DNA of 64,000 nt from Brassicibacter mesophilus (GTDB lineage: Bacteria; Bacillota; Clostridia; Tissierellales; Proteiniboraceae), in contig NZ_JBNPXI010000008.1 of NCBI RefSeq assembly GCF_050433385.1, positions 1 through 64,000 of the forward strand, given 5' to 3'. Both the position numbers and the translations under genes were made by a program. Positions 51,614-58,398 of the stretch are shown piece by piece; the first letter of the stretch is position 1, and each line of letters starts with the position of its first letter. A model generated the notes under the pieces. It did no database searches. It was not told the origin of the DNA and saw nothing but the letters and a program-made list of their open reading frames with translations.

Positions 51614-52255
51614 CTAATACCCTAAATGCTCTCTAACAATGATTATTTTTATCCTTCCTTTATCAAATTGACCCTTAATCGCTACAAAATCATTGCATAT
51701 CCTGTCTGGACTTTTACAATCCACACAGTAACCCAAAGTGGTGCAAGGAGTATCCTTGTTCAGTCTCTTTGCATCAATTGGAGCAGCATATTGTCTAACT
51801 CTTTTTTCTGCGTCCTCAATATCACGAACTATTTTGTTAATGCCTGCAACTATTATAACTTTCTTGGGTCCATATAGCATAGGTGCAACTCTACTGCCGT
51901 TTCCATCAATATTATAAAGCTCACCATCTTCGGTTAAGGCATTTGTACTGCACATAAAAATATCGGCAGAAAAATTTCTTATATAAATCTCCTTTTTTTC
52001 TTCACTTGTAATCCCATCTGTATATTTATCAAGAAAAGTAAAATCGCCTTCTCGAAGAAAATCAATTACTCCCGTTTCAAAAAGCGTCACGGAATCTCCT
52101 ACACCTACTAAAGATTTTTGAGGAATAAGCTCTTTCAACAATTCTATTAGTTCTTCTTGATTATCAACAAAATAGCCTTCCATATTACGCTTTTTTAAGT
52201 TACCTATGGTTCTTTGTATCCTTTTATCTAAGTACCACGAAACATCTTTACCCAT
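51614..52255 (-). CDS. LUD-domain protein (LutC-like, DUF162)
   Basis: A 213-residue protein with the LUD fold (VGVGDSVTLFETGVIDFLRE, STNALTEDGELYNIDGNGSR, MLYGPKKVIIVAGINKIV, in parts). A Cys cluster lies near the C terminus (CTTLGYCVDCKSPDRIC), which suggests a bound metal or cluster. LUD proteins take part in lactate use with LutAB, which are absent here. Stand-alone versions are common in Clostridia. AAGGAG precedes the ATG at 52255. Confidence 0.88.
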   Translation of the reverse strand: MGKDVSWYLDKRIQRTIGNLKKRNMEGYFVDNQEELIELLKELIPQKSLVGVGDSVTLFETGVIDFLREGDFTFLDKYTDGITSEEKKEIYIRNFSADIFMCSTNALTEDGELYNIDGNGSRVAPMLYGPKKVIIVAGINKIVRDIEDAEKRVRQYAAPIDAKRLNKDTPCTTLGYCVDCKSPDRICNDFVAIKGQFDKGRIKIIIVREHLGY

Positions 52256-52261
52256 TAACAT

Positions 52262-52684
52262 ACTCCTTTATATTTATAGTAAAAAACTAAAGAATAAAAA
52301 ACAATTATTACTCGCTCTTCACCTTTCAAACTATCTATCTAATCTTTTCATCTCATTTAAGTCATCATCTACATTATCAATATCTGTCTTACATTTTTTA
52401 TATAATTTTTATAAATAGTTTATAACATCTCATCATACTAATCTAATTTCAGTCTCGCTCTTGAGGTCCGGTTCCAGTAAAATGAAGTTTCTATAAACCC
52501 TTTCATTCTCACCATTTTATTTCGATCTATCTAAATTCTCTTAAATTTATAATAGTACAAAAGGTACCTGCTAATCTTTATATCATTATCTACATCATAG
52601 TACAATTATATCAAAATTGCATACACTTGTATGTGTCTAAACAAAAAATTCACATTAGAAAATTTTATTGTTCCCATGCGTTAT
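52262..52684. other. long intergenic region without a gene
   Basis: About 420 AT-rich bases. Both strands are full of stops. It must contain the promoter of the LUD gene. No repeat shared with the rest of the window was noticed. Confidence 0.5.
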
Positions 52685-52717
52685 AAAAAAAGAACTAAGA
52701 GTTTGATTTCCTAGTTC
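52685..52717 (-). terminator. terminator of the gene at 52786
   Basis: GAACTAAGAG / TTTCCTAGTTC imperfect hairpin with seven T on the minus strand. Confidence 0.65.
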
Positions 52718-52785
52718 ATTAATCTATCATTTATCCAATTAACTTTTTTTAGAGATTATTAATACCTACAATTCTATTTTTTGTA

Positions 52786-53133
52786 TTATTTCAATTGCTT
52801 TTCTATAAGTTCAATTTGTTTTTTTATTAAACTTAATTGCTCATAAACTTGATTATTATTGTCTCCTGTCTGAAGTGTAGACCCTTGAGCACTTATTGTT
52901 AAAATTACTTGACCTATTAGCTCAATAAAATTCCCTATAGAGTTTTGTTGATCAAAAGTCAGTCTACTTGCAATAAGAAAACCTATAATTGTAGCCAAAC
53001 CCGTAAATTGCTGAGGTGGTAATGAAGTTAAGCAATCTCCCTTATTGGATTTGCACGTATATTTATGTAGTTCACAATTTTTACTATCTAATTGGTTTGC
53101 TAGCATTTCTAGGAGTCTATTATAATCATTCAT
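52786..53133 (-). CDS. small protein with central hydrophobic helix, unknown
   Basis: A 115-residue protein. The N terminus has two Cys pairs (CELHKYTC, GDC), the middle is hydrophobic (residues 42-82, GLATIIGFLIASRL and ELIGQVILTISAQ), and the C terminus is a charged helix (EQLSLIKKQIELIEKQLK) that could form a coiled coil. GAGGAGCAGG precedes ATG. No family is recognised. Confidence 0.6.
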   Translation of the reverse strand: MNDYNRLLEMLANQLDSKNCELHKYTCKSNKGDCLTSLPPQQFTGLATIIGFLIASRLTFDQQNSIGNFIELIGQVILTISAQGSTLQTGDNNNQVYEQLSLIKKQIELIEKQLK

Positions 53134-53250
53134 ACACCTGCTCCTCCATTCATTTCCTATATTTTATAATATGTTTCATTTTAATTTATGTGTTTTTTCT
53201 TTGATATTTATGTTACTCCGAAAGCACACTATTTTAGTGTTTTTTTTATG

Positions 53251-53311
53251 AATAAAAAAATCTCGTAAAAGATTACAGGATTTCTCCTAAAAATCTACCG
53301 AGATTTCACCA
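53251..53311 (-). terminator. long hairpin upstream of the gene at 52786
   Basis: AAATCTCG pairs with CGAGATTT across about 35 bases with inner pairs (TACAGGATTT / AAAAATCT region). A T-rich tail lies on the minus strand. It separates this gene from the repeat at 53415. Confidence 0.5.
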
Positions 53312-53414
53312 TTGTTTATTATCATTGTGAAGTATTTGCAGTGTAACACAAAATATAGTTCTTCAAAACTACCTCCCTCAACCCCCTATTTTTCAACCTC
53401 TCATTTTCCACCCG

Positions 53415-53504
53415 AAAATAAAGTTCTTCAAAAAAGCAGGAGGTATCATGGAATTAATTCATGGTTTCTCCTGACTTTTGAAGAACTTTATTTTACTTAG
53501 ACAC
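53415..53504. repeat. palindromic repeat, left copy
   Basis: An 80-base hairpin: AAAATAAAGTTCTTCAAAA at 53415 and its complement ending at 53494. Bases 53430-53504 are repeated directly at 55520-55594 with one mismatch in about 75. The core CATGGAATTAATTCATG is itself nearly palindromic. It looks like the end, or a small non-coding derivative, of a mobile element. Confidence 0.8.
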
Positions 53505-53521
53505 AGTATAAAAAATGCGTA

Positions 53522-53719
53522 TTAACACTTAATTAAAGCTGCTGTATCATTTTCTACTTTGAAAATTAAGAAATCACTGTCTTCCTCAACACATTCTCTT
53601 TCGTATCTAAACTCTTTATCAGTTAACATTTCAAAATAGTTTGTCTCTACATTTAGTTCAAAAACTGGACATTGGTCAAATCTAACATCACCAATATAGA
53701 TTGCTCTAATTTTCTTCAT
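53522..53719 (-). CDS. small soluble protein, unknown
   Basis: A 65-residue acidic protein (KIRAIYIGDVRFDQCPVFEL, CVEEDSDFLIFKVEND), beta-rich, with AAAAGGAGATGAT before its ATG. It lies 48 bases after the immunity-like gene and is probably cotranscribed with it. No family is recognised. Confidence 0.55.
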   Translation of the reverse strand: MKKIRAIYIGDVRFDQCPVFELNVETNYFEMLTDKEFRYERECVEEDSDFLIFKVENDTAALIKC

Positions 53720-53767
53720 TAAATATCATCTCCTTTTGCGACATATAATTCTACTGATAAATAATGC

Positions 53768-54376
53768 TCATAATCCATATTTAAAAGCAATTTCTTTTAA
53801 CTCTTCCTGTGTAGGTGATTTTATGTCTGGACTCATTTTAGTAGATTCAACATAAAATTTTGCTTTCTCTATAGGTTTATTGGGAGCCGGTGAATTCTTC
53901 AAACAAACTTGATTAAAAAACCAAAATCTCTTCTCATACTCTAAATTTTCTTTCTGTGCAGTAATCAATTCTTGAAACCACTCTTCTTGCAACAACTTGG
54001 GATGAAAAGCAGATTCACGCCAAAGTATCATTCCTAAATCTTTGAAATAATAAGTACAACTAAGATATTCATCTTCACAATCATAGTCGTAATCACTGAG
54101 TTTCTTTAAAGAATCAAAAATATCCTCTGCTTTTGTATGAAATAAATCAATATTATTGAACACAACTTTATAGTTCTCAAAATTGTTGATACATATTTCA
54201 AAAACTATATTATCTTTATATGTAATATGGTAATCATCATATCTAACAAGAATATCTTCTCCCTCTGGTTCTTCTTTATAGTGAGTGAAAAAAAGAATTT
54301 GCTCAACTTCTTTTCTTGTCATTCCAAATAAAATATTTCCTATTCCTTTATGTGGATAAACAACAATTGTCCCCAT
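53768..54376 (-). CDS. immunity-like protein of the polymorphic-toxin type, tentative
   Basis: A 202-residue soluble protein. The start, VYPHKGIGNILFGMTRKEVE, follows a pattern common to small immunity proteins (GIG-x-I-x-FGM-x(3)-EV). The remainder is acidic with aromatic residues (DYDYDCEDEYLSCTYYFKDLG). No toxin gene lies beside it. The call rests on resemblance and on its place in a repeat-flanked cassette, so it is tentative. AAGGAGAATA precedes ATG. Confidence 0.45.
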   Translation of the reverse strand: MGTIVVYPHKGIGNILFGMTRKEVEQILFFTHYKEEPEGEDILVRYDDYHITYKDNIVFEICINNFENYKVVFNNIDLFHTKAEDIFDSLKKLSDYDYDCEDEYLSCTYYFKDLGMILWRESAFHPKLLQEEWFQELITAQKENLEYEKRFWFFNQVCLKNSPAPNKPIEKAKFYVESTKMSPDIKSPTQEELKEIAFKYGL

Positions 54377-54413
54377 GTTATTCTCCTTCTTTAAATATTC
54401 TTTATTTTACCTT

Positions 54414-54611
54414 TTATTGAAGAACTTCATTTTGTTGGGACAAAGTAAAGAATAATATAAATGGAATCATCATTCCTGTACCTAATAAAGAACCTCTTAA
54501 TCCTGTAATCCCATTATACTTCCAAGGATTAAGAGCTGCCACAATTGATAATGCTAATACACCAATAAATCCTGCTACAAAAAATAGTGCTCCCAAAATC
54601 ATTTTCTTCAT
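54414..54611 (-). CDS. small membrane protein, unknown
   Basis: A 65-residue protein with two spans (about 5-25 and 45-62). The ATG at 54611 follows GAGTGGG, weak but better than the earlier start at 54656. The last codons (QQNEVLQ) lie on a sequence resembling the outer arm of the 53415 palindrome (AAGTTCTTCAA), so the C terminus may be formed by an inserted element. Confidence 0.45.
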   Translation of the reverse strand: MKKMILGALFFVAGFIGVLALSIVAALNPWKYNGITGLRGSLLGTGMMIPFILFFTLSQQNEVLQ

Positions 54612-54672
54612 TTCTATTTCCCACTCATAAATATCAATAATGATTCTATATCCCATTAATTATTCCTAAATA

Positions 54673-55236
54673 TTACTTCATTCTACCCCATTTCATTTCC
54701 TCACCATGTATATCATATTTTTTCCTTTTAGCTTTAATTTCTTCTATTTCTATTCTATATACATTGGTTCTTTTTAATCCAGCCTTAATAGCCATATTGA
54801 AATAATCCATCTTTGTTGGAGTGTATTTTTCACATATAAGCTTCAAGGCTTTAACTTTTTCTTCTTCATCTTCTACTAATCTTATTCTGCCTTTTACAAC
54901 TGCTGATTCATATTCAGTTGTAAAAACACTACTAATAAGTACTATTACCTTAGATTCATCCTTTATAATTTCATCTAACTCTTCTTTAGCGTAGTTTTCT
55001 GGAACCTTTATTTCTCCTACAAAAGCTACACTAACTTTAGGATTTTTCTCAAATATTTTTATTTTTCTTCCATCCATTGCAGAATGAAAATACAAGGTGT
55101 TTCCATCTCTTACAATGGAAAGAGGGATTCCATAAGGTTCATTATCTTCATCAATTATAGAAATAACTCCATATCTTGATTTATCTATAACCTCCATACC
55201 AAACTCTCTACTCATCTCTCTATCTTTTCGCCTCAT
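54673..55236 (-). CDS. pyridoxamine 5'-phosphate oxidase-like flavin protein (NimA-type)
   Basis: A 187-residue split-barrel flavoprotein. The family start is VIDKSRYGVISIIDEDNEPY, then GIPLSIVRDGNTLYFHSAMDGRK, quoted in parts, and NPKVSVAFVGE. Relatives include 5-nitroimidazole reductases and heme-binding proteins. The reaction here cannot be named. The ATG at 55236 has AGGTGAAGG upstream. Confidence 0.85.
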   Translation of the reverse strand: MRRKDREMSREFGMEVIDKSRYGVISIIDEDNEPYGIPLSIVRDGNTLYFHSAMDGRKIKIFEKNPKVSVAFVGEIKVPENYAKEELDEIIKDESKVIVLISSVFTTEYESAVVKGRIRLVEDEEEKVKALKLICEKYTPTKMDYFNMAIKAGLKRTNVYRIEIEEIKAKRKKYDIHGEEMKWGRMK

Positions 55237-55272
55237 AACCTTCACCTACCTTAGTTATATTCTAACTTTATT

Positions 55273-55480
55273 TTACTCTGTAAACTCATAGTACATATAT
55301 GTCTCGGGTGTGCCAGCAGAATTCCCAAGTTCTCTTTCTTCAAACGTATATTTCATTTTGTCTATTTCTGATTTAGTGTATTCACCAGTTGGTATGTTTA
55401 TATAGTAATTAGAAAATCCAAATAAATATGCAACTGGCTTATTGTCTTTCACGAATAAAATATTGACCGTTCCTTCACTT
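55273..55480 (-). pseudogene. C-terminal fragment of an unidentified protein
   Basis: A minus-strand frame without a start codon reads SEGTVNILFVKDNKPVAYLF, GFSNYYINIPTGEYTKSEID, ending in MYYEFTE and TAA at 55275. About 68 codons are coherent. The upstream end is cut near 55483, close to the right copy of the direct repeat, so a deletion or insertion probably removed the rest. Confidence 0.6.
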
Positions 55481-55519
55481 AATCAAGGAATTCAGAAGAA
55501 AAAGCAAGAAAAAATCATT

Positions 55520-55594
55520 AAAAAAGCAGGAGGTATCATGGAATTAGTTCATGGTTTCTCCTGACTTTTGAAGAACTTTATTTTACTTAGACAT
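55520..55594. repeat. palindromic repeat, right copy
   Basis: Direct copy of 53430-53504 with a single difference (A to G in the core). The left palindrome arm is missing here. It lies 15 bases before the recR stop. Confidence 0.8.
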
Positions 55595-55608
55595 GCAGTA
55601 CCAGAAAG

Positions 55609-56217
55609 TTATATCTCTCTCCTACCCTCAAGAGCTTTAGAAAGCGTCACTTCGTCAGCATACTCTAAATCTCCTCCAACAGGTATTCCATGTGCTAAAC
55701 GCGTTGTCTTTATTCCCATAGGCTTTAGAAGCTTAGATATATACATCGCTGTAGCTTCTCCTTCAATAGTAGGGTTTGTTGCCAATATAACTTCTTTTAC
55801 ATCTGCACCTTGTATTCTTATTAGTAATTCTTTTATCTTAATATCCTCTGGTCCTATTCCCTCCATTGGAGATATGCTTCCATGAAGCACGTGATAAAGA
55901 CCGTTAAATTCTTTAGTTCTTTCCATAGCCATTATGTCTCTAGGATCTTCAACTACACATATGGATGACTGATCTCTCTTTTTATTTTCACATATCATAC
56001 AAGGATCTCTATCAGTAAGATTACTACATATACTACAATATTTAATATTCTTCTTAGCATCTATTATTGCATTTGCTAGTCCTGTAGCATCATTAGTATT
56101 CATGCCTAGAACATAAAAAGCCAATCTTTGTGCTGTTTTTTTCCCAATGCCGGGAAGCTTTGAAAACTCTTCTATTAAATTTGCTACCGGTGGTGCAAAA
56201 TAATCCATTTTTTTCAT
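55609..56217 (-). CDS. recR: recombination mediator RecR
   Basis: A 202-residue protein, full length. An N-terminal helix-hairpin-helix (FSKLPGIGKKTAQRLAFYVL), a four-Cys zinc finger (CSICSNLTDRDPCMIC), the Toprim core (CVVEDPRDIMAMERT) and the Walker-B-like end are all present. RecR loads RecA at gaps with RecO/RecF. It follows ybaB in the standard dnaX-ybaB-recR order. Confidence 0.97.
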   Translation of the reverse strand: MKKMDYFAPPVANLIEEFSKLPGIGKKTAQRLAFYVLGMNTNDATGLANAIIDAKKNIKYCSICSNLTDRDPCMICENKKRDQSSICVVEDPRDIMAMERTKEFNGLYHVLHGSISPMEGIGPEDIKIKELLIRIQGADVKEVILATNPTIEGEATAMYISKLLKPMGIKTTRLAHGIPVGGDLEYADEVTLSKALEGRREI

Positions 56218-56224
56218 CCTTTCA

Positions 56225-56252
56225 CAAAAGAGGCCTCTACAGGCCTCTTTTG
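56225..56252. terminator. hairpin between ybaB and recR
   Basis: CAAAAGAGGCCT / AGGCCTCTTTTG, a perfect 12-bp stem with a 4-base loop, works on both strands. It may lower recR expression relative to dnaX-ybaB. Confidence 0.75.
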
Positions 56253-56263
56253 ATCATTTATTA

Positions 56264-56599
56264 TTAAAACAATCCTGGAATATTCATTCCTCCAGTGATT
56301 TTTTGCATTTCTTTTGCCATCATTTCTTCTGCACTTCTTAATGCCTCATTCGTTGCGGCTAATATCAGGTCTTGGAGCATTTCAACATCATCTGGATCTA
56401 CAACATCCTTATCTATAGTTATTGCTAATATCTCTTTTTTCCCACTTACCTTAACTACTACTGCTCCACCACCAGCACTTGCTTCAACTTCTCTTTCTTC
56501 AATCTCTTTTTGGAGATCCGCCATTTGTTTTTGCATCTTTTGAACCTGTTTCATCATATTCCCCATGTTACCCATTCCTTGGAATCCACCTCTTGCCAT
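56264..56599 (-). CDS. ybaB: YbaB/EbfC nucleoid-associated protein
   Basis: A 111-residue protein with a Gly/Met-rich start (GGFQGMGNMGNMMKQVQKMQ), the tweezer domain (VEASAGGGAVVVKVSGKKE) and the end EMQKITGGMNIPGLF. It binds DNA as a dimer without strict sequence need. It lies between dnaX and recR as usual. Confidence 0.96.
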   Translation of the reverse strand: MARGGFQGMGNMGNMMKQVQKMQKQMADLQKEIEEREVEASAGGGAVVVKVSGKKEILAITIDKDVVDPDDVEMLQDLILAATNEALRSAEEMMAKEMQKITGGMNIPGLF

Positions 56600-56631
56600 A
56601 ATATCATCCTCCTAAATATTTATTAATAAAT

Positions 56632-58287
56632 TTACTGTTCAATCTCTACTAGGTCTTCACCAAATATGCTTATAGCTTTATCTACTAAAGCTTGCCCTTC
56701 TTTTTCATCTTCTTTTTCAGACACATCTATATCCATTATAAATTTAATCTCTATATTAGCATTTAAATAGCTACTGATTATATTCTGGATAAATCCTTTA
56801 TTGTCTGGTTTTTCAATAGCATCCTTATGAAATCCAAAACCTTCTCCAAAAGCTATAGATAAAACATTATTTTTAAAACTAGTAGGTTTTCCTTCCATTA
56901 TCAAAGCATGAAGGCTTATCTTCTCAGACTTTATTCTTTTAAGTATATTTTCCCAATCAGCTTTTATCTTATTTATACTTATGTCTGATAGCACAGATGC
57001 TTTATTACTATAATCTGGTACTTCTTTCTTTGGATTATCATTTACTTGAGTAACTATATCCTCTTTTTCTATCCGAATACTTTTATTTTCTGATTTTGTA
57101 TTGGATATACTTTTTGTTTGCTTTGCAATAACAGCCCCATTTTCTAGTTTCTCCTCAAGCTCATTTATTTTTTGCCACAATACATCTATAGCAGCTACTG
57201 AAGGAGTATTCATCATTTTGATAATACTAACTTCCAAAATAATTCTTGGTTGAGATGACCATTTACTCTGATTTTCAGCATCTGAAAGTATACTTAAAAA
57301 AGTAATTATGCTATTTAACTCTATCTTTTGTGCTTGCTCTTTAAGCTGTGATATGAGTTCTTCAGAGCCATCTATTATATTTTCTACATAATTTGATGTT
57401 TTTACAATCATGAGATTTCTAAAATGAGAAATCAAATCCTTTATAAACTGGTGGATATCTTTGCCATTCTGAACTATTGTGTCAACAAGCTCTAGAGATT
57501 TATCTGCCTTATTTCCTATTATGCTGTCTGTTATTTCAAATATCAAGTCATTGTTGACTATCCCAAGAATAGAAAGGACATACTCGTATGTTATTTCATC
57601 CTCTGCAAATGATATACACTGGTCAAGAATGCTTAACGCATCTCTCATGGCGCCATCAGAATTTCTTCCTATTAGCTGTAATGCTTTTTCTTCAATATTT
57701 ATGCCAATTTCATCACATATAGTATTCATATTTTTTACTATATCATTTACTGTTATTCTTTTAAAATCAAATCGTTGGCATCTAGATAATATTGTGGCGG
57801 GAAGCTTTTGAGGCTCAGTAGTAGCTAATACAAATATTAAATGCTTAGGTGGCTCTTCTAATGTTTTGAGGAGTGCATTAAATGCTCCTTTGGAAAGCAT
57901 ATGAACCTCGTCTATTATATATACCTTATACCTGCACTTAGACGGAGGATACTTAGCCTTCTCTCTCAGCTCCCTAACATCGTCTACACTGTTGTTTGAT
58001 GCAGCATCCATTTCAACTACATCCATTATACTATCATCGAGTATCCCTTTGCAGACCTCACATTCATTGCAAGGATTACCATCCTCATTATTTAGACAGT
58101 TCACTGCTCTTGATAAAATCTTGGCAGTAGATGTTTTACCAGTGCCTCTTGTTCCAGAAAAAAGGTATGCATGAGCTATGTTATTACTTATGATTTGATT
58201 TTTTAGTGTTGTCGTAATATGCTCTTGACCTAATACATAGTCGAACGTTTTAGGCCTAAATCTTCTGTATAAAGCCTGATGTGCCAT
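56632..58287 (-). CDS. dnaX: DNA polymerase III gamma/tau subunit
   Basis: A 551-residue AAA+ clamp loader ATPase. Walker A is SGTRGTGKTSTAK near residue 43, the zinc Cys are in CLNNEDGNPCNECEVC near 65-80, Walker B is YIIDEVHML and the sensor is LSRCQRF. The C-terminal third (about 370-551) is the variable tau region that binds polymerase. No clear frameshift signal for gamma was noted. Confidence 0.96.
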   Translation of the reverse strand: MAHQALYRRFRPKTFDYVLGQEHITTTLKNQIISNNIAHAYLFSGTRGTGKTSTAKILSRAVNCLNNEDGNPCNECEVCKGILDDSIMDVVEMDAASNNSVDDVRELREKAKYPPSKCRYKVYIIDEVHMLSKGAFNALLKTLEEPPKHLIFVLATTEPQKLPATILSRCQRFDFKRITVNDIVKNMNTICDEIGINIEEKALQLIGRNSDGAMRDALSILDQCISFAEDEITYEYVLSILGIVNNDLIFEITDSIIGNKADKSLELVDTIVQNGKDIHQFIKDLISHFRNLMIVKTSNYVENIIDGSEELISQLKEQAQKIELNSIITFLSILSDAENQSKWSSQPRIILEVSIIKMMNTPSVAAIDVLWQKINELEEKLENGAVIAKQTKSISNTKSENKSIRIEKEDIVTQVNDNPKKEVPDYSNKASVLSDISINKIKADWENILKRIKSEKISLHALIMEGKPTSFKNNVLSIAFGEGFGFHKDAIEKPDNKGFIQNIISSYLNANIEIKFIMDIDVSEKEDEKEGQALVDKAISIFGEDLVEIEQ

Positions 58288-58375
58288 TTAATCACCTTCA
58301 AAATATATAATAAATATATTATATCAAATATGAAAACTATATACCACAATGCATTTGAAATAACACAATACAATC

Positions 58376-58398
58376 AAAAAGACCAGCTTAGCTGGTCC
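58376..58398 (-). terminator. terminator of the HD-GYP gene
   Basis: GACCAGC-TTA-GCTGGTC with TTTTTG on the minus strand, directly after the stop codon. Confidence 0.85.

Noticed and set aside
53312..53500. 62-codon plus-strand frame over the palindrome at 53.4 kb
   Set aside because: It reads through a non-coding hairpin repeat and has no start site.
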